Assembly: GCF_004745645.1 (NCBI RefSeq)
Contig: NZ_SRMB01000003.1
Location: 496,001-560,000, forward strand
DNA length: 64,000 bases
Direction of reading: 5' to 3'
From: Hymenobacter metallicola
GTDB lineage: Bacteria; Bacteroidota; Bacteroidia; Cytophagales; Hymenobacteraceae
Under the pieces are notes generated by a model that worked only from the letters and a program-made list of their open reading frames with translations, did not search any database and was not told where the DNA came from. A program made the position numbers and the translations under genes. Numbering within the stretch: the stretch's first letter is position 1; each line of letters begins with the position of its first letter. Positions 41,048-50,363 of the stretch are shown here, piece after piece.

Positions 41048-42086
41048 CAGTTGTTACGGCTAGGGCCGGCTCCGTAGCAAGTTCCCGCATTGTCCGACCC
41101 GATTTGATCATACTAGCCACGAAGCTCACGCCACCCATGAACACGACGAGCAGCGTCTGGGAGCCGTGCACCACCAGGGCATAGGCAATACCCGCTTCTT
41201 TGCTGATACCGTAAGCAAGTAGAATGCCCTGCACCATGACGTGAAATGGGCCAATGCCACCAGCCACGGGAGCCGCCATACCAAAAGCTCCAAATGTGAG
41301 AACGGCCAACCCAGCCTTCATATCCAGCGAATAGGTAGCCGGAAAGCAGCGGAAGGCCAGGTAATCCATCAGGTAATACACGAACCAAGTAAAGAAGGTA
41401 TGGAACAGAAATAGGCTCTTGTTCTCTAGCTTCAGAATGCTGAATACCCCGGCCAGCAGGCCTTTCACAAACTCCACCACTTTGTTGAAGAGCGCACTTT
41501 GCCGCAGCCGCTCCAGGTTACGAAACAAGGCGTAGGCCAGGCCTAGCAGCAGCACCAGGGCAATACCGCCCGCTACCAATAACGGGGTTCGGTTGCGAGC
41601 CAGCGCATCGTAGCGGCCGTCCAGGAGTTTATCAGTCACAAACGACCAGAAGGTATTGAAGTCGAGCAGCAGCGTACCGCCCAGCAGCCCCAGTAGTACC
41701 AGTACGTCGATTACCCGCTCGGTTACCACCGTGCCGATGGCCACCTGCACTGGCACGCGGCTGGTGCGCTGCAACACCGAGCAGCGAATTACTTCGCCCA
41801 TACGGGGCAGCACGAGGTTGGCCAAGTAGCCCACCATCATGGCGTGGTACACATCCCAAAAGGGGGCTTTGTACTTGGAAGCATCCAGCTGCATTTTCCA
41901 GCGGTAGGCCCGGCTGAAATAGCCCAGCGCCGACAGAACCATAGTGATAATCAGCCAGGAGTAGTTGGCTTCGCGCATGTGCCGGCCAATGCTGCTCAGG
42001 TCCTGGCCCTGCACGGCATACCACATCAGCAGCCCCGACACCGATAAGAGCAGAGCGTATTTTAGAATATTAAGCAGCTTTTTCAT
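41037..42086 (-). CDS. Flippase-like membrane protein (lysylphosphatidylglycerol synthase TM family, UPF0104)
   Basis: 349 residues from the ATG at 42086 (MKKLLNILKYALLLSVSG); an upstream ATG would add an odd MFLVFVACTAL. About eight membrane helices are visible. Family features: SRAYRWKMQL after the second helix, LVLPRMGEVIRCSVLQRTSR, and GAFGMAAPVAGGIGPFHVMV. It probably translocates a lipid or isoprenoid-linked molecule across the inner membrane. Overlap with rfaE2 by 11 bases suggests LPS or envelope-glycan work. Confidence 0.85.
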   Translation of the reverse strand: MKKLLNILKYALLLSVSGLLMWYAVQGQDLSSIGRHMREANYSWLIITMVLSALGYFSRAYRWKMQLDASKYKAPFWDVYHAMMVGYLANLVLPRMGEVIRCSVLQRTSRVPVQVAIGTVVTERVIDVLVLLGLLGGTLLLDFNTFWSFVTDKLLDGRYDALARNRTPLLVAGGIALVLLLGLAYALFRNLERLRQSALFNKVVEFVKGLLAGVFSILKLENKSLFLFHTFFTWFVYYLMDYLAFRCFPATYSLDMKAGLAVLTFGAFGMAAPVAGGIGPFHVMVQGILLAYGISKEAGIAYALVVHGSQTLLVVFMGGVSFVASMIKSGRTMRELATEPALAVTTDVE

Positions 42087-42181
42087 CAATGCCGTACACG
42101 CAACAAATACCAAGAACAAGCTTGCATCAGAGCCCCCGTTAACCCAGACCGAAGCCTAGGTCCAGGTAATATGAGGGGCTC

Positions 42182-42529
42182 TTATACCAGCCGATTGTGC
42201 TGATCCGGAAACACCAGCGTAGGCTTGTGGGTACGGGCTTCGGCAAAATCAATCAGGGCATACGAGAAAATAATAACAATGTCGCCCACGGCCACGCGCC
42301 GGGCCGCGGGCCCGTTCAGGCAAATCATGCCCGAGCCTCGCTCACCGCGAATGGTGTACGTTTCGAAACGCTCCCCGTTGTTGACGTTGACGATAGTAAC
42401 CTTCTCATTTTCCACCATGTTGGCCGCATCCAATAGGTCTTCGTCGATGGTGACGCTACCGACATAATGCAGCTCGGCCTGGGTAACCTTGGCCCGGTGA
42501 ATTTTGGACTTGAGAACTTCGATATGCAT
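42182..42529 (-). CDS. panD: Aspartate 1-decarboxylase
   Basis: 115 residues. Pro-enzyme self-cleavage occurs at Gly24-Ser25 in HYVGSVTIDEDLL. YTIRGERGSGMICLNGPAARR and VAVGDIVIIFSYA are conserved. It produces beta-alanine for pantothenate. A minus-strand TACCTTTG at 42565-42558 sits 29 bases before the start, so panD can be expressed separately from panC. Confidence 0.97.
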   Translation of the reverse strand: MHIEVLKSKIHRAKVTQAELHYVGSVTIDEDLLDAANMVENEKVTIVNVNNGERFETYTIRGERGSGMICLNGPAARRVAVGDIVIIFSYALIDFAEARTHKPTLVFPDQHNRLV

Positions 42530-42557
42530 GAGAAAAGGACGGGTGATTTTCAGGCCG

Positions 42558-42565
42558 CAAAGGTA
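42558..42565 (-). promoter_or_regulatory. -7 box for panD
   Basis: Minus-strand TACCTTTG, a perfect consensus, in the 73-base panC-panD gap; no clear -33 TTG. Confidence 0.45.
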
Positions 42566-42602
42566 GCTAAATCACGCTGAACGCTTCACGGCCGCCCCAG
42601 GC

Positions 42603-43469
42603 TCAACTCCGCTCCGGCAGGCTCACCAGTACATTGTCAATCAGGCGGACCCCGCCAACCTGGGCGGCCAGGCACAAGGCCACTAGGCTACCGGCCGGCC
42701 AGCTGCCCGTTATGGGCTGCAGCGTGCGACTGTCGGCAATAGCAAAATACTCCAACTCAATTCCGGGTTCGGCGGCCAGAAACTGCTCGACGGCCTGCTG
42801 CACGGCTTCCGGAGTCAGCCCCTGCTCTGCTACCAACGATGCTCCCAGGGCCAATCCTTGGTACAGGCGGGGTGCCACGGCCCGGGCCTCGGGCGAGAGG
42901 CGGCGGTTGCGCGAAGACATAGCCAGTCCATCGGCCTCCCGAATGGTGGGATACGCCACCAGTTCCAGATCAAAGGACAAATCGGCCACCAGCTGCCGGA
43001 TAATAGCGACTTGCTGCAAATCCTTCTGCCCGAAATACGCCCGGTGCGGCCGGCTCAGATGAAATAGCTTGCTGACCACCGTAGCCACGCCGTGGAAGTG
43101 TCCCGGCCGATGCTCCCCTTCCATGACCCGCTCGAGCGGACCAAAGTCGAAACGCAACACCGTGGGCTGCGGATATATCTGCTCCACGGAAGGCATAAAC
43201 AGAGCGGTGCAGCCTGCCGGGCCCAGCAGTTCCGCGTCAGCCTCGGGCAGGCGCGGATAAAGCCGGAAGTCTTCGGCATTGTTGAACTGCGTGGGGTTCA
43301 CAAAGATGCTGACCACGACCACGTCGTTGTCTTGGGCGGCGGCCCGCACCAGTTGCAGGTGGCCTTCGTGCAAGGCGCCCATGGTGGGCACGAGTCCGAT
43401 GCGCAAGTTGTTCTGACGCCAGATTTCTGTCTGGGCTTGCAACGCGGCAGCCGATTGGAGTATCTCCAT
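42603..43469 (-). CDS. panC: Pantothenate synthetase
   Basis: 288 residues. The HIGH-like HEGH is at 34-37 in GLVPTMGALHEGHLQL. FVNPTQFN, RPGHFHGVATVVSKLF, YFGQKDLQQVAIIRQL and the KMSKS-like AMSSRNRRLS are present. It condenses pantoate and beta-alanine with ATP. It is divergent from the GT5-only gene and upstream of panD, a common Bacteroidota order. Confidence 0.97.
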   Translation of the reverse strand: MEILQSAAALQAQTEIWRQNNLRIGLVPTMGALHEGHLQLVRAAAQDNDVVVVSIFVNPTQFNNAEDFRLYPRLPEADAELLGPAGCTALFMPSVEQIYPQPTVLRFDFGPLERVMEGEHRPGHFHGVATVVSKLFHLSRPHRAYFGQKDLQQVAIIRQLVADLSFDLELVAYPTIREADGLAMSSRNRRLSPEARAVAPRLYQGLALGASLVAEQGLTPEAVQQAVEQFLAAEPGIELEYFAIADSRTLQPITGSWPAGSLVALCLAAQVGGVRLIDNVLVSLPERS

Positions 43470-43511
43470 AGGGTGAAAAGGCCCGTTGGCAGGGTGCCGG
43501 GGCAGGTTTAA

Positions 43512-43542
43512 TTGATAATTCGCTCAAAAATGCTTAATTTTG
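43512..43542 (+). promoter_or_regulatory. Promoter of the GT5-like/DUF4270 operon
   Basis: TTG (43512-43514), 20-base spacer, perfect TAATTTTG (43535-43542), 48 bases before the start at 43590. Confidence 0.75.
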
Positions 43543-43589
43543 TGCATCCCAAAGTGTTGCCCTATCCCAATCACACCAACTGACTCTAT

Positions 43590-44402
43590 ATGTCCAAGTT
43601 GAGAATACTTTACGCTGCCACGGAAATTAACCCGTTTTTGCAGACGACCAAGGTAGCGGAGTTTCTGCGTATGCTACCGCAGGGAATGCAGGAGATGGGG
43701 ATGGAAATCCGCATTTTCGTGCCCCGTTTCGGTATTATCAACGAGCGTAAGAACCGTTTGCACGAGGTAGTGCGCCTGTCTGGCATCAACATCGCCGTTG
43801 GGGAAGAGGAAAAGCCGCTTATCATCAAAGTGGCCTCTATTCCCAATGCGAAGCTGCAAGTATACTTCATCGACAACGAAGATTACTTCCACCGCAAGTC
43901 GGTGCTGGTCGATAAAAACGATAAGTTCCACGCTGACAACGACGAGCGCGCTATCTTTTTCTGCAAGGGCGTACTCGAAACCGTGAAAAAACTGGGCTGG
44001 GCACCCGACATCGTGCACTGCAACGACTGGATGACGGGCCTGATTCCGATGTACTTGAAGACGACGTACAAGAAAGACCCCATCTTCAAGGATGCCAAGT
44101 CGGTATTTACCATCTACAACAACGAGTTCAGCCACAAATTTGAAGGCGACATCATCGAGAAGGCCAAAATGCTGGACATCGATGATGAAATGCTTGCAGC
44201 GCTGAAATCGGCCGACTTTGGCGGCTTCATCAAAGTGGGCATGGAATACGCTGACTCGGTAGTGAAGTCCGACGAGGATTTCAGCGACAACCTGAACGCC
44301 ATGTTTTCCGAGTACTCGCAGAAACGTCAGATTGGCCAAGTAAGCGCCGACGAAAATCTGCTTTCTTCTTATTACACGCTTTATAATGAATTGGCCAATT
44401 AA
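43590..44402 (+). CDS. Glycogen/starch synthase-like protein, catalytic N-terminal (GT5) domain only
   Basis: 270 residues, about half of a normal GlgA. It has the GT5 N-terminal Rossmann domain (KLRILYAATEINPF, PDIVHCNDWMTGLIPMYLK, VFTIYNNEFSHKFEG) but the ADP-glucose-binding KTGGL is replaced by TTKVAEFLR (20-28), and the C-terminal GT-B domain that binds the nucleotide is absent. Catalysis is therefore doubtful; a binding or regulatory role is plausible. Such proteins are common in Bacteroidota next to panC. It ends with a 17-base overlap into DUF4270. Confidence 0.82.
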   Translation: MSKLRILYAATEINPFLQTTKVAEFLRMLPQGMQEMGMEIRIFVPRFGIINERKNRLHEVVRLSGINIAVGEEEKPLIIKVASIPNAKLQVYFIDNEDYFHRKSVLVDKNDKFHADNDERAIFFCKGVLETVKKLGWAPDIVHCNDWMTGLIPMYLKTTYKKDPIFKDAKSVFTIYNNEFSHKFEGDIIEKAKMLDIDDEMLAALKSADFGGFIKVGMEYADSVVKSDEDFSDNLNAMFSEYSQKRQIGQVSADENLLSSYYTLYNELAN

Positions 44403-45900
44403 TAGAGCCTTCCGAGTAGCCTCGGTTTCCTTCATTTCCACAGCGTTGCTGCTCGCGGCCACTGGCTGCGAGGATCCAAACGACTTAGACGTTGAGTTGC
44501 CGGGCACTTCCCCTATTAACACGGAGTTCCGCGACTACCGCGTAAATGCTTCCACTATTCTGCAGGATTCGGTAGAAACCCTGAATTCGGATCAGGTGTT
44601 GGTGGGGCGTGTGACCGATGCCCGCCTGGGCACGACCACGGCCAAGGCCCTGTTTAACCTGCGGGCCAGCGCCGACTCGTTGCCGCATCAGTTTAAAGAT
44701 GCCAAGCTCGACTCGGTGGTGGTGGTTTCCAATTTCACCGACGTCACGCTGGTGTCGGGCAGCTCCAAGCCCGTACACTTCGACTTGTACAACTTGGCGG
44801 CTCCGCTGGACGACAAGAAAACTTATAATGCCGGCGTGCTAAATGTCTCCCTGGGCACTGTTATTGGCAGTGACCTGGTAAGCTCCCTGACCCGGACCAA
44901 GAAAGTAGAGAAGCCAAACGGACTAAAAAAGCTAGTAAAGGACCCTGTAACCGGCATCAAAGGCCCTGGCTCAGTGGATAGTACTACTACGACCACGGAA
45001 CCGGACCCAACCATCCGCCTGGTGCTGCACAAAGACAAAGTGCGGAACTCGGAATTTGCCATCCGCTTGTTTGCAGCCCTGAACGATGCTTCGTTTAACC
45101 AGGCGAAACTGACGGAAATCTGGAAGGGATTGGGCATTGCTCCTTCGTCTAACCACAACGAGAGCATAGTACCCCTGAACCGGTCTAGCGACTCCCGGGT
45201 CTACGTCTACTTCCACGCGACGAATACGAAAACCGGGGCAAAAAACCCAGTTTACGTACCGCAGCCGTTCACTATTCGCCTGGGCAACTCCTACAACAGT
45301 AGCGATGCCAACGCCCCGCGCTACTACACCCAGATTGCCACCGTTCTGAAAGCTCCCTTTGACCAGCTGACGGACGGCACGAAATCCATCCGATTGGCTG
45401 ACAGCGTGGCATACATGCAGTCGGGGTTGGGGTTGGCCGCCAGGCTAACCATTCCGGGCCTGAATGCTTTGCGGGAGCAATCCGCCCTGGCCATCAACCG
45501 TGCGGAACTCATTATTCCGGTTGTTAATTCGGCCAATACGGCTCTGTTTCCCACTGCTACCCAGGCCTTTCTCTACGAGCTGAATGCCAAGAACCGGGTA
45601 TTGCAGCGCACAGTCGGTATTTCGCCGGTTGAGCGTGTCGTACAGACGAACCTGGCCAACCCCAATGGCCAAGGCAACGAAGCCCTGGTAACGCTAAACG
45701 AACGGGACCCCAACAACAAATTCTATAGCGTGGTCATCACCACCTATCTCCAGGCAAACTTGTCGAATCAGCTAGGCGAACAGGCTGCGGCCTTGATGCT
45801 AAGCCCGGTCCTGCGGCGCTCTTATGAATTGTCCTTAAAACGGGGCATAATTGATGCCCAGAATATCAAGCTCCGCGTATACTCTTCCAAGTTGCGCTAA
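44386..45900 (+). CDS. DUF4270 lipoprotein
   Basis: 504 residues. The lipoprotein signal peptide ends LLLAATGC with Cys28. The body is a long beta-rich exported domain: NASTILQDSVETLNSDQVLV, ATVLKAPFDQLTDGTKSIRL and a C-terminal SPVLRRSYELSLKRG. DUF4270 is Bacteroidota-restricted and thought to sit in the outer membrane/periplasm. It overlaps the GT5-like gene and is followed by glmS after a terminator, a conserved order in this phylum. Confidence 0.9.
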   Translation: MNWPINRAFRVASVSFISTALLLAATGCEDPNDLDVELPGTSPINTEFRDYRVNASTILQDSVETLNSDQVLVGRVTDARLGTTTAKALFNLRASADSLPHQFKDAKLDSVVVVSNFTDVTLVSGSSKPVHFDLYNLAAPLDDKKTYNAGVLNVSLGTVIGSDLVSSLTRTKKVEKPNGLKKLVKDPVTGIKGPGSVDSTTTTTEPDPTIRLVLHKDKVRNSEFAIRLFAALNDASFNQAKLTEIWKGLGIAPSSNHNESIVPLNRSSDSRVYVYFHATNTKTGAKNPVYVPQPFTIRLGNSYNSSDANAPRYYTQIATVLKAPFDQLTDGTKSIRLADSVAYMQSGLGLAARLTIPGLNALREQSALAINRAELIIPVVNSANTALFPTATQAFLYELNAKNRVLQRTVGISPVERVVQTNLANPNGQGNEALVTLNERDPNNKFYSVVITTYLQANLSNQLGEQAAALMLSPVLRRSYELSLKRGIIDAQNIKLRVYSSKLR

Positions 45901-45920
45901 AGCTCAGCTTCCTTTACACG

Positions 45921-45969
45921 AATCACTCCGGCACGGCCTTTGTTGAAGGGCCGGGCCGGAGTGATTTTT
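45921..45969 (+). terminator. Terminator between DUF4270 and glmS
   Basis: AATCACTCCGGC and GCCGGAGTGATT around a GC-rich loop, then TTTTC; only 29 bases before the glmS start. Confidence 0.8.
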
Positions 45970-45997
45970 CTCTCAACATCTCTTTCTCTGACACACT

Positions 45998-47833
45998 ATG
46001 TGCGGAATTGTCGCTTACATCGGGCACCGCGAAGCCTGTCCCATTATTCTGAAAGGTCTGCGCCGCTTGGAATACCGCGGTTACGACTCAGCAGGCGTGG
46101 CCCTGCTCAACGGGGCGCTCAATGTATACAAGAAGAAAGGCAAGGTTAACGACCTAGAAGCCTTTATAGCCGAAAAGGATACCCACGCCCATATTGGTAT
46201 GGGTCATACGCGCTGGGCCACCCATGGCGAGCCGAACGACTCGAATGCACACCCGCACTACTCCACTTCCGAGCGGATTGCCATCATTCACAACGGCATT
46301 ATTGAAAACTACGCGGCGCTGAAAACGCACTTGCAGAAGCAGGGCCACGTGTTTCAGTCCGACACCGACACGGAGGTATTCGTCAACCTGATTGAAGAGA
46401 TTCAAAAGCAAAACAGCTGCTCTTTGGAAGAAGCTGTGCGCCTGGCTCTGCACGAGGTAGTAGGTGCCTACGCCATTGTGGTGCTGAGCAAGGACGACCC
46501 AGGCCAGCTGATTGCGGCCCGCAAAGGTTCGCCGCTGGTAATCGGGGTGGGCAAAGACGAGTTCTTCCTGGCTTCCGACGCCACGCCTATCATTGAGTAC
46601 ACCAACGAGGTAGTGTATGTAAACGACTACGAAATTGCGGTTATCCGCGACGGGAAGCTCGACATCCGCACCAAGGAAGACGTGCAGCAGACGCCCTATA
46701 TCCAGAAACTGGAAATGGAGCTGGACAGCATCGAGAAAGGTGGCTACGAGCACTTCATGCTGAAGGAAATCTTCGAACAGCCCCGTTCTATCCTCGACTC
46801 CATGCGGGGTCGTTTGGAGCTGGAAGCCGGCCACCTGAACATGGGTGGCATTCGGGCCTACGAGCGGAAGTTTGTGAATGCCGAGCGGATTATCATTGTG
46901 GCTTGCGGCACCTCCTGGCACGCTGGCCTAGTGGCCGAGTACCTGATTGAGGATCTGGCCCGCATTCCGGTGGAAGTAGAGTACGCCTCGGAGTTCCGCT
47001 ACCGCAACCCCATCATCACCGAGCGCGACATCGTGCTGGCTATTTCGCAGTCGGGTGAAACGGCCGATACGTTGGCGGCTATAGAGCTGGCGAAGAGCAA
47101 GGGCGCGACAATCTTCGGTATCTGCAACGTAGTAGGTTCGAGCATTGCGCGGGCTACCGACGCGGGTGCTTACACCCACGCCGGTCCTGAAATTGGTGTC
47201 GCCTCAACCAAGGCTTTCACCGCTCAGGTAACCGTGCTGACTTTGCTGGCTATGATTGTGGGCCACAAGCGCGGCACCCTCACCGACTCCAAGCTGCGTG
47301 AGCTGATGGTGGAGCTAAGCAACATCCCGGCGAAAGTGGAAAAGGCGCTGCTGCTCAACACGGAAATCGAGCAGATTTCGGAAATCTTCCGCGACGTGCC
47401 AAACTTCCTGTACCTGGGCCGCGGCTACAACTTCCCCGTGGCCCTGGAAGGCGCCCTGAAGCTGAAAGAAATCAGCTACATTCACGCCGAGGGTTACCCA
47501 GCGGCCGAAATGAAGCACGGTCCTATTGCCTTGATTGACGAGAACATGCCAGTGGTTGTTATTGCGACCAAAGACAGCTCATACGAGAAGGTAGTATCCA
47601 ACATTCAGGAAGTGAAGGCTCGCAAGGGCCGTATCATTGCCGTGGTTACCGAGGGCGACACCGTAATTCCGCCCATGGCAGAGTTCGTGATTGAGGTTCC
47701 GGCTACGAGTGAAGTACTGATGCCGCTGGTATCGGTAATTCCGCTGCAGCTGCTCTCGTACCACATTGCCGTGCTACGTGGTTGCAACGTCGACCAGCCC
47801 CGCAATTTGGCTAAATCGGTGACGGTAGAATAA
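45998..47833 (+). CDS. glmS: Glutamine-fructose-6-phosphate aminotransferase
   Basis: 611 residues. The N-terminal nucleophile Cys2 opens the glutaminase domain (MCGIVAYIGHREACPIILKG, LEYRGYDSAG). Two SIS sugar-isomerase domains follow (GTSWHAGLVAEYLIEDLA, ISQSGETADTLAAIELAK, EGALKLKEISYIHAEGYPA), ending in the conserved LAKSVTVE. It makes glucosamine-6-phosphate, the entry to UDP-GlcNAc, peptidoglycan and LPS. No glmS ribozyme is apparent in the 28 bases before the start. Confidence 0.97.
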   Translation: MCGIVAYIGHREACPIILKGLRRLEYRGYDSAGVALLNGALNVYKKKGKVNDLEAFIAEKDTHAHIGMGHTRWATHGEPNDSNAHPHYSTSERIAIIHNGIIENYAALKTHLQKQGHVFQSDTDTEVFVNLIEEIQKQNSCSLEEAVRLALHEVVGAYAIVVLSKDDPGQLIAARKGSPLVIGVGKDEFFLASDATPIIEYTNEVVYVNDYEIAVIRDGKLDIRTKEDVQQTPYIQKLEMELDSIEKGGYEHFMLKEIFEQPRSILDSMRGRLELEAGHLNMGGIRAYERKFVNAERIIIVACGTSWHAGLVAEYLIEDLARIPVEVEYASEFRYRNPIITERDIVLAISQSGETADTLAAIELAKSKGATIFGICNVVGSSIARATDAGAYTHAGPEIGVASTKAFTAQVTVLTLLAMIVGHKRGTLTDSKLRELMVELSNIPAKVEKALLLNTEIEQISEIFRDVPNFLYLGRGYNFPVALEGALKLKEISYIHAEGYPAAEMKHGPIALIDENMPVVVIATKDSSYEKVVSNIQEVKARKGRIIAVVTEGDTVIPPMAEFVIEVPATSEVLMPLVSVIPLQLLSYHIAVLRGCNVDQPRNLAKSVTVE

Positions 47834-47854
47834 CCATCCCCTTTCCGGCAACTT

Positions 47855-47889
47855 AAAAAGAGCGCTCTTACCCGGAGCGCTCTTTTTTT
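47855..47889 (+). terminator. Terminator after glmS
   Basis: AAAAAGAGCGCT and AGCGCTCTTTTT around a 9-base loop, with a following T run. Confidence 0.92.
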
Positions 47890-47938
47890 GAGACTTTGCT
47901 GGCCGCTGATTCCGGTTTCAGATGCCACCTTTGCTCTT

Positions 47939-49432
47939 ATGCAAGCATCAGAATTCGATTCGCACCCAAAGCAGCCGACGACGCGGCTTGTTCTGCTTGG
48001 CCTTGCCGCAGCGCTGGCGTTGCTGCCCTTTCTGGTACTCTGTTGGTACGCGCACCCATCGGCCGACGATTTTCTGACGGCCAACGATGTGCGTAAGCAC
48101 GGGCACTGGGGCTACATCGGCTACATGTACATGCAGTGGACGGGCCGCTACACGGCAGCTACCCTGTGGGGGTTGGTGAATCCGGTAGCGTACGGCAATA
48201 CCACCGAAGGCTATGGCCTAGTGTGCCTGCTTGGGTTGCTCGGCTTACCCACGGCGTTGTACCTGCTGGTTCGGGCGCTGTTGGGCCGGCAGTTCCCGTC
48301 GCACTATTCTTGGCTGGCAGCAGGCGGACTCACGAGTCTTTTCCTATTTCAGATGCCTAGCCCGGCGGAAGGCTTCTACTGGATTACGAGCAGCTATAAC
48401 TACTTGGTGCCGGCCTGCCTAACGCTGCTGTGGCTGGCCGCTTTAGTACGCCACGCCCAAGCTCCGACTCCCGCCGCTCGTCGTACCTGGCTGGCAGGAG
48501 CAGCTCTTCTGGCCGTATTGGTAATAGGCGGGAATGAAACCAACGCGCTACCCGTCTTAGTCGGCACGATTAGTTTCACGCTTCTGCGGTGTATACAGCG
48601 CCGCACCCTCGACTGGGAGTACCTCCTATTGAGTGCAGTAGTGGTGGGGGCCTGCGCCGTGGCTTTTTTGGCGCCGGGCAACTTCGTCCGGCTTCACGGG
48701 CACCAGCAGCAGTACAGCCTACTGAAGGCGGCGGACCGGGGCGCACTGTCGGCCTACCGGTCCTTGATCAACTGGATGGGCAACGGGGTACTACTCTCTG
48801 TTACGGTACTCCTGGCCCCGGTGAGCTCCCGCCTCAGCCGACACCCAGACTTGCCTTTAAACCAACTGGCTCGTCGCCCTCTTTTTAGTACGCTGCTGCT
48901 CCCGGTCACGACCATCCTGGTATTTTCGCTGGCTCATTATGCCACTAGCACTTCGATGCCGCCCCGGTCGCAGAATGTGCTGTATCTATTCTTTCTGCTG
49001 GGCTGGTTTCTGACGACTCATGCCTGGGCGTTACGTTTCTGGCAACCCAGACAGTTTTTCTCGTTCTCATTACCTGCCGCTGTCCGTTGGCTGCTTGCGG
49101 CCTGGATAGTCTTGGCCTTTTTCTGGGCTGACCAGTTCCGGGCTCGGGGCCGCGACAAGGTTGATAACGTCAATAACATTCTGCAGGCCTATCAGGATTG
49201 GCTGGGTGGCGCGGCGGCCCGCTACGATGCGCAGCTTATGGCCCGTTATGCCCATCTGCAGTCCTGGGAATCGCCCCGTCAGGATGTGGTGGTGGAACCA
49301 CTGCAAGCTCCCTCCAAGACGCTGCTGTTCTATGACATCACGCCCGACGCCTCGGACTGGTCCAATCAGGCCTACGCCGAGTTCTTCGGCAAGAGCAGTG
49401 TTCGGGTTCCGGCGGCGCCTCCCGCCCCCTGA
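47939..49432 (+). CDS. DUF6056-like membrane protein (glycosyltransferase-type)
   Basis: 497 residues from ATG 47939. About ten membrane helices. The first loop carries HPSADDFLT (ADD acidic pair) followed by YMQWTGRYTA, as in DUF6056 proteins, which resemble GT-C transferases. No in-frame ATG gives a longer N-terminus; a TTG at 47888 would extend it into the terminator. The substrate is unknown. It sits alone between glmS and ridA-type gene. Confidence 0.72.
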   Translation: MQASEFDSHPKQPTTRLVLLGLAAALALLPFLVLCWYAHPSADDFLTANDVRKHGHWGYIGYMYMQWTGRYTAATLWGLVNPVAYGNTTEGYGLVCLLGLLGLPTALYLLVRALLGRQFPSHYSWLAAGGLTSLFLFQMPSPAEGFYWITSSYNYLVPACLTLLWLAALVRHAQAPTPAARRTWLAGAALLAVLVIGGNETNALPVLVGTISFTLLRCIQRRTLDWEYLLLSAVVVGACAVAFLAPGNFVRLHGHQQQYSLLKAADRGALSAYRSLINWMGNGVLLSVTVLLAPVSSRLSRHPDLPLNQLARRPLFSTLLLPVTTILVFSLAHYATSTSMPPRSQNVLYLFFLLGWFLTTHAWALRFWQPRQFFSFSLPAAVRWLLAAWIVLAFFWADQFRARGRDKVDNVNNILQAYQDWLGGAAARYDAQLMARYAHLQSWESPRQDVVVEPLQAPSKTLLFYDITPDASDWSNQAYAEFFGKSSVRVPAAPPAP

Positions 49433-49535
49433 CCAGTGCATGGCCTTCCCCTTAGCATTGCAAAGTGCCAGGCCTGTATGACCACCATTTTCGTTAGTTT
49501 TCGGCCCGAAACCGACTTCTTCTAACCTTCTCTTC

Positions 49536-49922
49536 ATGGCCAACTCCATTATTTACTCGCCCGACGCCCCCGCTCCCATTGGCCCCTATAGCCAGGCTAT
49601 TCAAGCCGGAAACACTGTGTACGTATCGGGCCAGATTGCTCTCGACGCTACTTCGGGCCAGCTCGTCGGCAATGGCGACGTAGCCGCCGAAACCCACCAG
49701 GTCATGCGCAACCTGCAGGCGGTGCTGGGCGCGGCCGGCATGACCCTGCGCGACGTGGTGAAGTGCAGCATCTTCGTGAAAGACCTGGGCAACTTTGGCC
49801 TGATCAACGAAATATACGGCAGCTACTTCGAGGCCGACTATGCCCCCGCCCGCGAAACGGTAGAAGTAAGCCGGCTGCCCAAAGACGTGCAGGTAGAAAT
49901 TTCCTGCATCGCCGTGAAGTAG
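49536..49922 (+). CDS. RidA/YjgF-family enamine/imine deaminase
   Basis: 128 residues, full family length. Motifs PIGPYSQAIQAGNTVYVSGQ and the catalytic Arg106 in APARETVEVSRLPKDVQVEI. VKCSIFVKDLGNFGLIN is conserved. It would hydrolyse reactive 2-aminoacrylate-type enamines in the cytoplasm. A 61-residue membrane protein gene follows 95 bases after its stop. Confidence 0.95.
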   Translation: MANSIIYSPDAPAPIGPYSQAIQAGNTVYVSGQIALDATSGQLVGNGDVAAETHQVMRNLQAVLGAAGMTLRDVVKCSIFVKDLGNFGLINEIYGSYFEADYAPARETVEVSRLPKDVQVEISCIAVK

Positions 49923-50017
49923 GGCGCGGCTGCTATAGTGATTTGGTGGATATTACGTTCTATTGGCGCACTACGGCGCCTATTGATTTTCACCTCACTG
50001 TTTCACCCTCTCATTGT

Positions 50018-50203
50018 ATGAAAGAACTTGGACTAGGTCTGCTCCTGCTGGGTTTGCTGTCGTTGGTTTTGCCCTTTCTGGGTATGAAGTCCATGCTGCT
50101 CACCTGGATTGACCAATGGGGAGCAACAGTGGCCTGGCTTATCCGGGGCGGCATCACCCTGCTGGGCCTTATTCTTTACCTGACTTATCGAAATCGGGAT
50201 TAA
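50018..50203 (+). CDS. Small membrane protein of 61 residues
   Basis: From the ATG at 50018, two membrane helices: LGLGLLLLGLLSLVLPFL (about 4-21) and ATVAWLIRGGITLLGLILYL (about 36-55), then a basic tail YRNRD. Longer open frames exist, but the ATG start gives a clean, hydrophobic protein. No recognised domain; function unknown. It precedes a hairpin repeat and gltX. Confidence 0.6.
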   Translation: MKELGLGLLLLGLLSLVLPFLGMKSMLLTWIDQWGATVAWLIRGGITLLGLILYLTYRNRD

Positions 50204-50215
50204 GGATAACCCAGG

Positions 50216-50292
50216 GAAATAGTGAGATAGTGAGGGGCCTGATTGGCGTAAGACTACGCAAGCAGGGCAAAAACTCACTATCTCACCATTTC
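50216..50292. repeat. AGTGAGATAGTGAG hairpin repeat
   Basis: GAAATAGTGAGATAGTGAG (50216-50234) mirrors CTCACTATCTCACCATTTC (50274-50292) with one mismatch; inside, TTGGCGTA-AGAC-TACGCAA forms a second hairpin. It lies in the gap before gltX. No protein-coding sense. Confidence 0.8.
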
Positions 50293-50363
50293 ATAACTTC
50301 ACCAGTTGATCTTTGTACCTTCGCGTCGCGTTTCTACCAGATTCGACGCGAATTTTTGTTTAT

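Noticed and set aside
45901..45997. A glmS ribozyme
   Set aside because: Only 97 bases separate DUF4270 and glmS and they are mostly a terminator; no ribozyme core is recognisable.
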